From a virus, in the IMG/VR virus record IMGVR_UViG_3300018015_000010, positions 1-51,254 of that record: DNA of 51,254 nt; one strand, written 5' to 3'. Below the pieces are notes generated by a model. That model ran no database searches and was not told where the DNA came from. It was given only the letters and a program-made list of their open reading frames with translations. The first letter of the stretch is position 1, and every line of letters starts with the position of its first letter. The position numbers and the translations under genes were made by a program. Below are positions 8,401 to 15,700 of the stretch, in pieces.

Positions 8401-8857
8401 AGAGCGAGATTTTCAGAAGGTGCTCAGCTTGGTCGGGATCCTGCGCGATGATCATCGAAATCTGGTTGGAAAAGAAAAGATTCTTCCAAGCGAGGATGGC
8501 CTCGACAACTGTGCTGATTCCTAATTGCCGTGCCTTATGCGTTATTATCCATGCAGGCTCTCCCTCTGCCCACATATTCTCGACGATGGAAAGGAAAAGT
8601 TCCTGTGCAGGCCAGAGATTGAAGAGGCAAGGAATTGAATCTTTGGTGTGTCCCAACCAGAAGTAGTTGTATGCGGCGTACCGGAAGTCGGCGCAGCACT
8701 TCCCAATCTCGGCGTCGATCCACTCAAGCTCCGACGAAGACAGCGCTTCCCACGGGTCAGCATCCTTGTCCTCGTAGAGGACCTGTTCCCGAAGATGGTT
8801 GAGTTCCTCAACCGCTGTGGCTATGTCAGACTCTTGATAAACCTGTACGAGTGCCAT
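5450..8857 (-). CDS. terminase large subunit with in-frame intein
   Basis: The TerL motor packages phage DNA: an N-terminal ATPase drives translocation and a C-terminal RNase-H-like nuclease cuts concatemers. Visible motifs: Walker A variant KARQLGIST (residues 108-116), Walker-B-like FHGSELSSW (215-223), a four-Cys zinc-ribbon insertion (CDEC...CVKC, 318-338), a second Cys cluster (CHPG...CKIC), nuclease motif I GVDVAEGEEEGDYS (455-468), motif II AIDAIGPGYG (515-524) and motif III HFDD (609-612). The HFDD motif is cut by a 416-residue intein at 613-1028. After splicing the host protein is 719 residues, within the usual large range. The start at 8857 follows the stop of the probable small terminase by nine bases. 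Confidence 0.95.
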   Translation of the reverse strand: MALVQVYQESDIATAVEELNHLREQVLYEDKDADPWEALSSSELEWIDAEIGKCCADFRYAAYNYFWLGHTKDSIPCLFNLWPAQELFLSIVENMWAEGEPAWIITHKARQLGISTVVEAILAWKNLFFSNQISMIIAQDPDQAEHLLKISLYIMDHMPWWMRPMEQSREFKEAMILENKDPYERSFKAGLNNWIIANGCTKISAFGQGKPIHIFHGSELSSWPSDRARKIISQDMKYAFAKKPGCLAAMESKPRGMVGYWYNMWHVFDGQGLSAEYFPFYVPAFFEKDRRLDPPPAWEPDEEAIAIRENYSLEWTQCDECGTPLPMRWGEIESCVKCGSPNHSPILLDDAQLYWYQEEKKTAAAQGKQELRDFYQEMSITPEQGFQASGIIVFPDEVMAYLQRTCHPGQKGYFDDAFNWHAERNCKICHDDHLGEDYPMEMWEPPQEGARYVAGVDVAEGEEEGDYSVIHVIKMGYGFKIPDKQVFEWYGHIDGHEFARVCYLVGKAYNEAMMAIDAIGPGYGTLGLLLHQFNYGNIYRWKHLDSFTKIQSNKAGLWTNYKTRRTMITWGIRWLRRQIWEIRSTHFLEEAPFFQKDDDDAKAEALEGHFDDCVPEGTLVTTSTGQKPIEEVRAGELVLTHKGRFMPVTHTGSRFEDKKLIEVMAYGRPPLLVTAEHKLWLSQKEFIYYEKGKTCEYQPKKKRWNRHTRGRQTKKVVYSDPNWVSWESSQLNLKGKYATCSVAATAEIETERVDLFKGLPESYRIVDGVLTAFAKGTMREIPTQHKMKRFVPVDKNFLRMIGYYLAEGARGLSSIAFASHRREFPIRNWLIGYIKSLGAHAGESKTSANGSEVWCSSIPLNYFFREFRKREGKRLPSWVTLLPPEKQKEVIVGYLLGDGCFRRESGAIQSATISPEAAFQIFNMAMRCGWACSLIGYSGQNGHKKQWKINFSSWTSKEIKSLIEPEILACKRPLSPLRRISTDVIKLVDGRMFGTIYSTKEIPFCGTVYNLNVEEDHSFVANGTVISNSIMAGLCANYAAHEDDRDPMTGRFNLPAGITRSREGGNYIATCVKGHKFDTDDPSQGGHARCPKCNSLIQGAEKKPQSGTLEAERLIAMVTGPKAEKGFNIPPFDQL
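5774..7021 (-). mobile_element. intein with LAGLIDADG homing endonuclease in TerL
   Basis: Begins with Cys613 (CVPEGTLVTTSTGQ, block A). Block B is LLVTAEHKLW. Two LAGLIDADG-type helices follow: MIGYYLAEGA (about 800-809) and IVGYLLGDGC (891-900). Block F is VYNLNVEEDHSF and the end is VISN followed by Ser1029 as the +1 residue. The penultimate residue is Ser rather than the usual His, a known but less common variant. Insertion directly after the catalytic HFDD of the nuclease fits the habit of inteins to occupy conserved active-site codons. Both splicing and homing parts look intact. Confidence 0.93.
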
Positions 8858-8865
8858 CCGGCCCG

Positions 8866-9555
8866 CTACTCTTCGTCGCTGCCTTCCACGGTTTCTGCGT
8901 CAATTACTGCGGTCGCTGCCGGAGTCGCTGAGTCAATCTTGGCGCGGTTCTTGCGCACCAATTCTTCGAAGAATGCAACACGGTGGTCGGCGTTCGGCCT
9001 CTTCTCGGGCGTTCCGCCGGGAATGTTGAACTGCTGCTGTAATGTCAACCCCTTACCCTTCGGGGCAAGGTCGAATACCTGCGTCGAGAGTTTGATCATT
9101 TCGGGGTCTTCACGTTCGACGCCTTCCAACATCTTCTGCACGATGAGCGGCACTCCGATTGGTGCAAAGCGTTCCTTCACGCTTCGCACGAAGTCGGGGA
9201 AGCTCTTGAACTCGATCTTGACGAGAGCCGTCGAAAGGCTCTTGAGGGCTCGCGTCGTGGCGCTGGCCTTCGATGGCTTGCCTGGAGCTACCTTGTACGC
9301 CACCTGTTCTTCGATGAGTTCAGGAAACCGCAGGACCTCGTCGGGGGGCTTGCCGCGGCGAACCGCGTCGCGAGTCAGCCGAATCGACTGCCCAATCATC
9401 TGCACGCTGATTCGCGGGAACTCGGAGCGGATTTCACCGATCGTCTTTCCGTCGAACGCCAAGCAGGCAACTTTAACGTGGCGGTCTTCGGGCGGCGGAA
9501 GGTTGGGAGCATCGCGTTCGCGGAGGATCTTCGTGCAGAATGGCTGTATCGGCAT
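8866..9555 (-). CDS. probable terminase small subunit, 229 aa
   Basis: Ends nine bases before the TerL start, the usual TerS position. Residues about 20-65 contain a helix-turn-helix-like stretch (KTIGEIRSEFPRISVQMIG), as expected for a protein that binds the packaging site; the middle is helical and the tail acidic, which in TerS proteins contacts TerL. The family is too divergent to be sure from sequence alone. The ATG at 9555 overlaps the TGA of the upstream gene; no strong ribosome site is seen, so it is probably translationally coupled. Confidence 0.65.
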   Translation of the reverse strand: MPIQPFCTKILRERDAPNLPPPEDRHVKVACLAFDGKTIGEIRSEFPRISVQMIGQSIRLTRDAVRRGKPPDEVLRFPELIEEQVAYKVAPGKPSKASATTRALKSLSTALVKIEFKSFPDFVRSVKERFAPIGVPLIVQKMLEGVEREDPEMIKLSTQVFDLAPKGKGLTLQQQFNIPGGTPEKRPNADHRVAFFEELVRKNRAKIDSATPAATAVIDAETVEGSDEE

Positions 9556-9558
9556 GGG

Positions 9559-10149
9559 TCACCACGGCAGGCCTGCACTACCACTATCGTCGGTCGTCAA
9601 AGTCTTCGCAGCCGGCGAAAGATAGAACGGCGAGACTGGCGCCTTTACCTCTGGCTTCGAAGGCACGATGAACTTGAAGTCGTGGGTAAACTCGAACTTC
9701 GGCAGGCAGTTTGAGCAATTCCCATCGAATCCTTTGCGTTGGCGCTTCTCGCGGTTGAATCGTTCGATGTAGGCTTTCTCTTCTTTGGTTTGTTGGGCAA
9801 TCTCCTCTTTCGTGGGTTCAGATTGATTTCCGCCTATCGTTGTTATATACCGCAAAGCGAGGTTGCCGCTCGACAGCGTTCCTGACGAAGAGATGTTAAT
9901 CCCAGTGTCCGTTTCTCCCACATAGTGCTTATCCGATGCCTCGGGGTCTGTGGGCTCGACGATGAGGTACTTGAGGGCGATGTGCTTTTGGGTATCGGCC
10001 CAATCCTTTTGGGCCTGCTGCAACTTGTCGTAGGTGGCCTTCGCCTTCATCGCGTCGTCTGGCTTGAGTGAAACCACGTAGGCTTCCTGCCCGAAGCCGA
10101 CCAGCGAGAAAAGCAATCCAAACAATAGTCCTAAAATCAGGTTTTTCAT
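9559..10149 (-). CDS. secreted protein with Sec signal, 196 aa
   Basis: MKNLILGLLFGLLFSLVGFG is a clear Sec signal peptide. The mature part is charged, with a helical Lys/Glu/Gln stretch around residues 115-135 and one CSNC pair. GAGGTGAAT precedes the ATG at 10149. The last codons (SAGLPW) are encoded by copy 4 of the AGTGCAG palindrome. No family recognised; periplasmic or surface location is inferred from the signal only. Confidence 0.65.
   Translation of the reverse strand: MKNLILGLLFGLLFSLVGFGQEAYVVSLKPDDAMKAKATYDKLQQAQKDWADTQKHIALKYLIVEPTDPEASDKHYVGETDTGINISSSGTLSSGNLALRYITTIGGNQSEPTKEEIAQQTKEEKAYIERFNREKRQRKGFDGNCSNCLPKFEFTHDFKFIVPSKPEVKAPVSPFYLSPAAKTLTTDDSGSAGLPW
9564..9579. repeat. 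AGTGCAG palindrome, copy 4
   Basis: Right arm perfect, left arm with two changes. Lies across the last codons of gene 9559..10149, directly before the start of the probable TerS. Confidence 0.75.
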
Positions 10150-10156
10150 ATTCACC

Positions 10157-11017
10157 TCACTGCTGGATCAGAGATTCTGGGTCAAGCCGCTCTTGAAGCG
10201 ACAGCACCCTGCTTCCGTCAGGGGCACTTTGCAGGTCCACGTTCGCCCGCATCCCACCCGGCGATGCGACGTTCCGCAGCATACCAGGATGGCCGCAAGC
10301 TCCCGTCGTGTCACCACATTGAGTCCCCACATCGTTGATTGGGTAAGTGCAGATCGTGCGGAGCCTCGACCTCGCTTCGTTGAGCTTCACTGGAGCCACG
10401 ACGCGGGTCGGGTGCGGGTTTCTGGACTTCAGCGTGGCCTCAACGGATGCCTTCACGCCCTCGACGAACTCCTTCTCGTCGGGCAGGGTCGGCTCGCAGA
10501 ACAGAAGCTTCTCGACGTGGTACGGGTTCGGCGCCCTCTCTTTATCGACGATCGGTTGGCCATCAGTGTAAACCACCTTGATGAACGCGGCGTCCTGATT
10601 CCTTCCCTTGGTGACCGTTCCCGCAAGCACTTCGCCAGTATCGAGTCTCAGGGCCTTCGGGAACTTCGCCACGGCATGGGCATAGAGTTCCTCGACATCT
10701 ACTGGGGGGCCAGTGGGCACGATGATCCGTTGAGCCTTCGGCGGAGGTTTGGGCTTTACGGCCTCTATTTCCTCGGCGGTCGGAGCCACGATGAGGGACT
10801 TCGCTGCTGGAGTCGCCTCGCCTTGCTGTGGCTCCGACCCGTCCACCGAGACTATGCCCACGGCGACGAAGCCGCAAACGGGGCAGGAGAATTTGACCGA
10901 GGCATCGTTGCCAGAAAGTAGTGTCAACTTCTTTTCAAGAACTGTTGTCTCGCCGAGCGCCAGGCATTGAACGCATTCGCGAACTCCCGATACTTCAGTC
11001 CAGCGATAGTGCAGCAT
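10157..11017 (-). CDS. hypothetical protein with N-terminal zinc finger, 286 aa
   Basis: Residues 15-50 carry two Cys pairs (CVQC and CPVC) likely to bind zinc. A Pro/Ala-rich linker follows (about 60-100), then a mixed alpha/beta region and several further cysteines near residues 230-245. The C-terminus contains VLSLQERLD. No enzyme motif recognised. It is directly followed by the secreted protein gene with seven bases between them. Confidence 0.6.
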   Translation of the reverse strand: MLHYRWTEVSGVRECVQCLALGETTVLEKKLTLLSGNDASVKFSCPVCGFVAVGIVSVDGSEPQQGEATPAAKSLIVAPTAEEIEAVKPKPPPKAQRIIVPTGPPVDVEELYAHAVAKFPKALRLDTGEVLAGTVTKGRNQDAAFIKVVYTDGQPIVDKERAPNPYHVEKLLFCEPTLPDEKEFVEGVKASVEATLKSRNPHPTRVVAPVKLNEARSRLRTICTYPINDVGTQCGDTTGACGHPGMLRNVASPGGMRANVDLQSAPDGSRVLSLQERLDPESLIQQ

Positions 11018-11229
11018 TATTCCGGCTCCTGGTTAACTGGGTCGTTTGCCATCGCCTTCTTTGCGAAGAAGCAGGCCGACTCCAGATGTGTTTTCGTAAT
11101 CGCAAGTTCCCGACCTTCGGGAACATATGATTTCAGTTTCTTCAAAGTGTCGTTGAACAAGAAGGCGATTTCGTGTGCCTTCTTCAAACCCAATTCGTTC
11201 AATTTGTGAACTTCGAATAGTGGATCCAA
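11017..11229 (-). CDS. Acb2/Tad1-hairpin-like protein, candidate anti-CBASS
   Basis: Seventy residues predicted as two long helices. The core KAHEIAFLFNDTLKKL then VPEGRELAITKTHLESACFF and AKKAMAND matches the pattern of the small phage Acb2 family, where a helical hairpin carries P-x-x-RE-x-x-(L/I)-x-x-T-x-LE-x-A-x-x-(F/W)-A. Known Acb2 proteins form hexamers that sequester cyclic nucleotide messengers of CBASS (and some Thoeris) defence. Translation uses a TTG start at 11229 with an excellent AAGGAGG site. The family call is by remembered motif pattern, so function is probable rather than shown. Confidence 0.6.
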   Translation of the reverse strand: MDPLFEVHKLNELGLKKAHEIAFLFNDTLKKLKSYVPEGRELAITKTHLESACFFAKKAMANDPVNQEPE

Positions 11230-11285
11230 TTTGCCTCCTTTCTCCTCGATATAGTTCTATTTTTAACCGAGGTACGGAAACCGTC

Positions 11286-11301
11286 AGTGCAGTCCTGCAC
11301 T
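11286..11301. repeat. AGTGCAG palindrome, copy 5
   Basis: Perfect arms, centre TC. Overlaps the TAG stop of gene 11300..11779. Confidence 0.95.
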
Positions 11302-11779
11302 AAACCGTCCCAACATTCTTCCCAAAATCCTTTACGTCAACTCCCCCAAGCGTTGTGGATTCTTTTCGCCGTTGCTCCATTTCCATTTCGTCCCCCTCGG
11401 TGGCGGGAGCGACGGACGCGCTGCGACGAACCCTTGGTGTCGGACTTCCGGCAGAAGGCGGACGCACGAGCATCCCTTCAAACTCTTCGACGGTCCCCGT
11501 AAGGTCCGTCACCGCCTTGATGTGTTGCCGCATGAGCCTGACTTCACCCTCTTGGAATTCCTTGAGTTCCGTCGAGACCTTGATGAGGTTGGCTGTGGCC
11601 GCCGGCAGTTGCTTCACCGGATCGACAAGGGCCGCGACGGACTCCGAGATGATGCGGTTGATTTTGACGAGCGCCCAGACCTGCCAAAGTAGAAGACCTC
11701 CGACGCAAAACAGAGCGACAAGAACCAGCGTGCAGAGGATTACGACTACTGCGATAAGGATGGGGTAAACGGGACTCAT
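11300..11779 (-). CDS. membrane protein with coiled coil, 159 aa
   Basis: A single long hydrophobic segment at residues 5-40 (PILIAVVVILCTLVLVALFC) is followed by an amphipathic, heptad-like region (about 40-105) and a Ser/Pro/Arg-rich tail. The layout resembles DUF948-type or phage accessory membrane proteins. Its ATG overlaps the stop of the upstream gene by four bases. A lysis-related role is possible but not shown. Confidence 0.6.
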   Translation of the reverse strand: MSPVYPILIAVVVILCTLVLVALFCVGGLLLWQVWALVKINRIISESVAALVDPVKQLPAATANLIKVSTELKEFQEGEVRLMRQHIKAVTDLTGTVEEFEGMLVRPPSAGSPTPRVRRSASVAPATEGDEMEMEQRRKESTTLGGVDVKDFGKNVGTV

Positions 11780-12285
11780 GAGGTTTTCTCTCCTTCGGAA
11801 GGTACGCTCTCAGGGAGCATTTTGTCAATCTTGAGTTCCTCATCTGGATGCGCCGAGCCCAATCTTAAAGGGTTGCCTCCAAACATCTCTTGCACCTTCG
11901 CAGGATCGATTTGGCCCATAACTTCTTTTGCCTTTTCCCAACTAATGCTGCCAGCCGATGGACGAATCCCCCTCAAGGGCGCTGGCGTGGATGCCGAATC
12001 GAAGTGCCAGCCGGTCAGCGTGTGGTGGGCATCTTGGAGCATTCGCATGTCGTCGATGCGGTCCTCGGGGCGCCGAGCCATCTGCAGGCAGGAGATTGCG
12101 TGCTGCACGGCACCGATGGCAAGGTCGGCGTGGACGAGGTAATTCAGGATCTCGGCGAAAGCCTGCGGGCCGGTGCAAAGCACTTGGATTCTTCCGATGA
12201 ACGGGTTGTTCAACGACCCCGCCTCGATGACGGTCGCCGAATCCCTTGTGCGTTGGCTGAGAAGAATCTTTTTGGGTTCGATCAT
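11776..12285 (-). CDS. hypothetical protein, 169 aa
   Basis: Soluble, mixed alpha/beta. No signal, membrane segment or motif recognised. Overlaps the membrane-protein gene downstream and the deformylase gene upstream by four bases each (ATGA type), so the three are almost certainly co-translated. Confidence 0.6.
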   Translation of the reverse strand: MIEPKKILLSQRTRDSATVIEAGSLNNPFIGRIQVLCTGPQAFAEILNYLVHADLAIGAVQHAISCLQMARRPEDRIDDMRMLQDAHHTLTGWHFDSASTPAPLRGIRPSAGSISWEKAKEVMGQIDPAKVQEMFGGNPLRLGSAHPDEELKIDKMLPESVPSEGEKTS

Positions 12286-12827
12286 CGCAGCACCGCCTTC
12301 TCGTACCGCTTCTCAAGCCTGACCACCTTCTGGATTTTCCGAATCAGCATGTTGCGCTTGAGCGCGCTCAGATGGTCTAGTACCAGAATGCCCTTCAAAT
12401 GATCTGTCTCATGCTGGATTCGGATTGCGTCCTCGCCTTTGAAGGTTTCAGTGTGCGGAGAAAGCTCTTCGTCGAGCCATGCCAACTCGATCTCAGCCGA
12501 CCGAGTAATGACGAACTGGATTCCGGGAAGGCTGAGACAGCCTTCGGTGCTTTGGATGAACCCACCGCGGGGGTCGATGGAATCGCTGGTGAAGGTGATT
12601 GTGGGATTCACCAAAGTCAGGATGCCTCTCTCTTTCGTCCGCACGACAGCAATGGCAACTGTCATACCAATTTGATTCGCCGCAAGACCAACTCCAGCAT
12701 ACAGTTTCATAGCGTCTTGGAGTTGGCTGGAAATCTGAGAGGGCGTTTCGGTGTAGGGGATTGCTGGATTCCAAGCCTCGGTCGGCGTCGTGAGCATCCG
12801 GTTTGGGTAGCGGAGGATTTCGATCAA
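12282..12827 (-). CDS. def: peptide deformylase
   Basis: All three deformylase motifs are present: GVGLAANQIG, EGCLSLPG and HETDH (Cys and the two His bind the metal, Glu is catalytic). The enzyme removes formyl from the initiator Met of new proteins. I place the start at a TTG at 12827 that overlaps the stop of the upstream gene, giving 181 residues that begin IEILRYPNRML, as family members do; the open frame extends to 12983 but that part belongs to another gene. Phage deformylases are known, often small, and thought to support rapid translation of phage proteins. Confidence 0.93.
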   Translation of the reverse strand: MIEILRYPNRMLTTPTEAWNPAIPYTETPSQISSQLQDAMKLYAGVGLAANQIGMTVAIAVVRTKERGILTLVNPTITFTSDSIDPRGGFIQSTEGCLSLPGIQFVITRSAEIELAWLDEELSPHTETFKGEDAIRIQHETDHLKGILVLDHLSALKRNMLIRKIQKVVRLEKRYEKAVLR

Positions 12828-13144
12828 TTGAATACCGATGGCGTGGGTCCAGAGTCTCCAGTGGCCGTTCCGGGTACCAAGGGAACTTTTAACTCCCGGG
12901 GTTCGATTTGCTGCTCGAAGTCGCTGCACATTTTCACGGAGCAATTCGATCCGAGCGGTGTGGCTCCGCCACGGGCGTGACAAACGGTCTGCGCCACTTG
13001 CCTTACGTTCATGCCCGAGTGCAGAGTCAACGGATGTACGCCAGGACTCTCAATTTCAATTCCCATGATGCGAGCGTGCGTACAGAGGAAGCAAATAGAT
13101 TCAACCTTCATGGCTTTCAGCGTTCCTTGATTCTCGTCGGTCAT
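12824..13144 (-). CDS. Cys-rich hypothetical protein, 106 aa
   Basis: ATG at 13144 with GGGAGGAAA. Two Cys groups (CFLCTHAR and a later CHARGG) suggest a metal site. No family recognised. It heads the cluster with deformylase and follows both a palindrome and a promoter-operator at 13188-13216. Confidence 0.6.
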   Translation of the reverse strand: MTDENQGTLKAMKVESICFLCTHARIMGIEIESPGVHPLTLHSGMNVRQVAQTVCHARGGATPLGSNCSVKMCSDFEQQIEPRELKVPLVPGTATGDSGPTPSVFN

Positions 13145-13158
13145 CCGTTTCCTCCCTC

Positions 13159-13174
13159 AGTGCAGTCCTGCACT
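13159..13174. repeat. AGTGCAG palindrome, copy 6
   Basis: Perfect arms, centre TC on the plus strand. Sits 15 bases upstream of the start codon of gene 12824..13144, directly before its ribosome-binding site. Confidence 0.95.
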
Positions 13175-13187
13175 GCGCTCTCGTCGC

Positions 13188-13216
13188 ATCTTCTCTCAGA
13201 AGCGGCTTGGAGTCAA
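13188..13216 (-). promoter_or_regulatory. promoter with AAGCSGCTT operator, leftward
   Basis: Minus strand TTGACT (13216-13211), then CC, then the palindrome AAGCCGCTT (13208-13200). A -10 at 17-bp spacing would be GAAGAT, which is weak. Supported mainly by the operator arrangement seen in the stronger promoters at 43 and 45 kb. Confidence 0.4.
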
Positions 13217-13269
13217 GTCTTGTTTTTCCCGGCCCCAGACTTCTGCCCATTGGCCGATGTCGTTGACGA

Positions 13270-13683
13270 TCATGGCTTCACCTTTGGCAGCACTGCAAGG
13301 TGGGCGTCGAGGGTGGCATGTGCTGCCTTGAACGCTTCCTGAAACATTTCCTCATCGAGGCAAGAAAGCTCAGCTATTGCATCCATGGTTTGCTTCCGTG
13401 CCTCCAGCACTTTCCCCTCCAGCCAGTGGGGGTCGGGCGAGAGCATCTGCATCCTCCGAGCAATCCAATCTTCGGTGCAGGGCTCAACACATCTAAGTGG
13501 GGAATCGCGCACAATGGCACATTCTTGGATGCACCTTTGCACCATCTCCGCCTGGGCCTCGGTGACGGCGGTATTGAGCTTTTCCATAATGAAGTGAAAG
13601 AAGTCTAATTCCTTCACTTTCCCATCTAATAGGCCAATGATTGCAGCATAGATTACGGATTCTTCCTTTGTAGGTTCGCTCAT
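13270..13683 (-). CDS. hypothetical protein, 137 aa
   Basis: Largely helical, acidic at the N-terminus, with several cysteines in the middle (CIQECAIVRD, CVEPC). No domain recognised. Overlaps the next upstream gene by four bases. The stretch 13175-13269 downstream holds the operator-promoter and no gene. Confidence 0.6.
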   Translation of the reverse strand: MSEPTKEESVIYAAIIGLLDGKVKELDFFHFIMEKLNTAVTEAQAEMVQRCIQECAIVRDSPLRCVEPCTEDWIARRMQMLSPDPHWLEGKVLEARKQTMDAIAELSCLDEEMFQEAFKAAHATLDAHLAVLPKVKP

Positions 13684-13880
13684 CTCTTTTCCTCCTCACG
13701 CAGACGGTGAATAAGGTCGCGTTGACACTCTGCGAGGGTCTCTGCAATGACAAGCGCGGCATTCCAGCCTTCCCACTTGTCTTGCCAGGGGTACCCATAA
13801 AAAACCTCTCCGTCAGACGTGGTATAGCGGTAAGGAGTGTGTCCGAACTTCTCTTGACACCACTTCTCAAACTCACTCAT
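13680..13880 (-). CDS. small hypothetical protein, 66 aa
   Basis: ATG at 13880 with GTAGGAGA. Aromatic-rich, with WEGWNAALVIA in the C-terminal half. A similar YEDGGNAALAVAI motif occurs in the next upstream gene, so the two are probably distant duplicates of a DGWNxAL-type small phage protein. Confidence 0.6.
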   Translation of the reverse strand: MSEFEKWCQEKFGHTPYRYTTSDGEVFYGYPWQDKWEGWNAALVIAETLAECQRDLIHRLREEEKR

Positions 13881-13889
13881 GAGGATCTC

Positions 13890-14168
13890 CTACCGCAGTT
13901 GGTAAATCGGCCATGCCTTGCACGCCTCAGTCATATCGTGCGTAATGTTGTGGCAATACGGACAGGGGTAGGTATGAACTCCTGCCTTTGCCGGGGGACC
14001 AGAGGCACAAAGAGGACATATCGCCTTTATCGCAACTGCGAGGGCGGCATTGCCGCCATCTTCGTAACCGCGCAAATAGGCTTGTGCGTCTCCTCCAGGA
14101 TGCGGGGGACATACCGACTTCAAATAACGCTCGCAACTACTAAACATTTGCTTATTGAACTCATTCAT
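13890..14168 (-). CDS. small zinc-ribbon protein, 92 aa
   Basis: Carries two Cys pairs (CPLC and CPYC) typical of a zinc ribbon in the C-terminal half and a GYEDGGNAALAVA motif in the middle, shared with gene 13680..13880. ATG at 14168 follows AAGGAG. Function unknown. Confidence 0.6.
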   Translation of the reverse strand: MNEFNKQMFSSCERYLKSVCPPHPGGDAQAYLRGYEDGGNAALAVAIKAICPLCASGPPAKAGVHTYPCPYCHNITHDMTEACKAWPIYQLR

Positions 14169-14337
14169 GGGGCTCCTTAATAGGCCTTCCGACCTTTCTC
14201 ACCCATCCAAACGTCAGCTTGTCAGAACTCCTCATCGCCCACCACTGGCGGTAATAGCTAGACCAGTAGGCCGGGATGTATTCGAAAATTTGACTGGGAG
14301 CGCCTTTCACCCAATACCACCCTGATTTTCGTTTCAT
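14161..14337 (-). CDS. small Trp/Tyr-rich protein, 58 aa
   Basis: An unbroken frame from an ATG at 14337 that overlaps the TGA of the upstream gene (ATGA) to a stop inside the start of the next gene. The product has six Trp and six Tyr in 58 residues and a basic C-terminal third. Overlap with both neighbours is the main support. No family recognised. Confidence 0.6.
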   Translation of the reverse strand: MKRKSGWYWVKGAPSQIFEYIPAYWSSYYRQWWAMRSSDKLTFGWVRKVGRPIKEPHE

Positions 14338-14924
14338 GCCTCGGGCTCCTTCCCTTCCCTTCCTTCGCAGGCGGCATCAATCGGTTTCAGCCTGCCCAGT
14401 GGCTTCACTTTAACTGGGATTGTTCTCTCCACGGGGATGCTCCGGACTAGGACTTCAGTTCCGCAGGCGGCGAGGGCTTTTGCGTAAGCAGCCTTGAGAG
14501 GCCTCAAACCATCTGCCGAAGGTATTATATTCCGGTCTCTTTCATTAATCGTAAGCGCGTCTATGTACGCCTTTGCCGCCTCCTTTACCGCCCGCAGGCG
14601 CTTGAGTTCCTCCAGCAGGGCGGTGCCGGGGTTGCTATCATTGGTTTTGTAAAGCGCATCCTCACACCCAACGGCGCGGTAAGCGACCGCCATCTCCGCG
14701 CACGCCGCCAACGATGCCTCCAGATTGTCAATGAGAGTTTTCCGGTCGGCTTGCAGTGCTATAATTTCATCCCTGGCTATCTGTGTATCCGCTTCGGCCC
14801 GCTCAACCTGCTTGTGGAGGGTGGCGCAATTGGGACACGCAGGCACATTGTAACCACTCATGGCTGCCTCTTTCAATTCGCTTGGCTGCTCAAGAGATAC
14901 CGCAAACGGAAAATCTTTTTTCAT
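14334..14924 (-). CDS. coiled-coil protein with N-terminal CxxC, 196 aa
   Basis: After a short N-terminus comes CPNC (about residue 30), then a long helical, heptad-like region (residues 35-125) and a Pro/Val/Lys tail. GGGGTGAGAG precedes the ATG at 14924. A second start at Met22 is possible. Resembles the many phage proteins with a zinc site followed by a coiled coil; role unknown. Confidence 0.6.
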   Translation of the reverse strand: MKKDFPFAVSLEQPSELKEAAMSGYNVPACPNCATLHKQVERAEADTQIARDEIIALQADRKTLIDNLEASLAACAEMAVAYRAVGCEDALYKTNDSNPGTALLEELKRLRAVKEAAKAYIDALTINERDRNIIPSADGLRPLKAAYAKALAACGTEVLVRSIPVERTIPVKVKPLGRLKPIDAACEGREGKEPEA

Positions 14925-14975
14925 CTCTCACCCCCTGTGAGAAGCACTAAAGTTTTGGTCCCAACGCTCCCGGTA

Positions 14976-15191
14976 TTAACTTAGAGGGCCTTCGCTTCTC
15001 AGCCATGCCCACAATCCACAACTCAAGATTATGTACAGCATCCATGCACCAACCCACCAGAAGCCGTCTTCAGCATGAAAGGAACTAACTTTCATGAGGA
15101 ACGTGACTGCCTTCCCCATCAGGAAAACGAATCCTACCAACCAAGCAAGAAAAGCAACGGACATTTCAACTCCCACTAGAAAGCTTTTCAT
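14976..15191 (-). CDS. small membrane protein, 71 aa
   Basis: Two hydrophobic helices (about residues 5-30 and 45-65) joined by a short polar loop. GAGGTAAGGGAG precedes the ATG at 15191; the longer frame to 15236 lacks this site. Size and topology would fit a small holin, but so would many other phage membrane peptides. Confidence 0.6.
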   Translation of the reverse strand: MKSFLVGVEMSVAFLAWLVGFVFLMGKAVTFLMKVSSFHAEDGFWWVGAWMLYIILSCGLWAWLRSEGPLS

Positions 15192-15232
15192 CTCCCTTAC
15201 CTCCTCACGCTCTCGGCGCTCACACTCGTTAC

Positions 15233-15298
15233 TCACCAGCGGCTCGGTGCATCCCCCGCTATTTCAACTGTGGTTGGTGTTTCGTCGTCAACGGGCAT
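15233..15298 (-). CDS. possible 21-aa peptide
   Basis: ATG at 15298 overlaps the stop of gene 15298..15594 (TGATG) with GAGAGGA upstream. Codes for an acidic 21-residue peptide. It fills part of the 15192-15297 gap, whose remainder is the imperfect repeat shared with 43758-43794. Could be chance. Confidence 0.25.
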   Translation of the reverse strand: MPVDDETPTTVEIAGDAPSRW

Positions 15299-15594
15299 CA
15301 CCGTCCTCTCGGCGGGGCACGGTACAACCTCAAGAGCCTGTCGATCTCAGCTGCTATCAAAGCCCCTGCCTTTTCCAACATTCTGATATCTGTACCGGGC
15401 TTCCACCATTTAGCATCCCACGGCCAATTCCAAGGAAGCACAGTTTGGTGCCCCGCTCCAAGAGCATACAGAGCACCAGCTTGGGCCAACTCGCGTCTAA
15501 TGAGTGCGTCATCGTGGCTTGAAGACCATTTCTCAACGCGGATTTGTCGCCTGCGTTCCTTTGCAATTCGTTCAATGCCTGAAAGTTGTTTCAT
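15298..15594 (-). CDS. conserved phage protein with WPWD/WWKP motif, 98 aa
   Basis: Begins with GIERIAKERRRQI, has HDD near residue 28 and a core WPWDAKWWKP followed by KAGALIAAEIDRLLR. This pattern belongs to a widespread family of about 100-residue phage and bacterial proteins of unknown role. The HDD and ERxRQ elements recall the N-terminal region of phage dATP/dGTP diphosphohydrolases, but catalytic function is not established. GAGAGGATG precedes the ATG. Confidence 0.65.
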   Translation of the reverse strand: MKQLSGIERIAKERRRQIRVEKWSSSHDDALIRRELAQAGALYALGAGHQTVLPWNWPWDAKWWKPGTDIRMLEKAGALIAAEIDRLLRLYRAPPRGR

Positions 15595-15617
15595 GGTTTA
15601 CCATCCTCTCATTCAGC

Positions 15618-15700
15618 AGGGCAGGGGTGGCTAGGGAAACGCGCTTGGCCCCTAACTTTACCTGCCGTGGGTGGCACGAATCACCCCTGCCTGCCTTTCT
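15618..15700. other. possible structured RNA or DNA element
   Basis: Outer arms GCAGGGGTG and CACCCCTGC enclose two smaller inverted repeats (TAGGG/CCCTA and TGCC/GGCA), giving a three-way-junction fold on either strand. It overlaps the 3' end of the possible peptide gene 15658..15783 and has no U-tract, so it is not an ordinary terminator. Confidence 0.35.
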
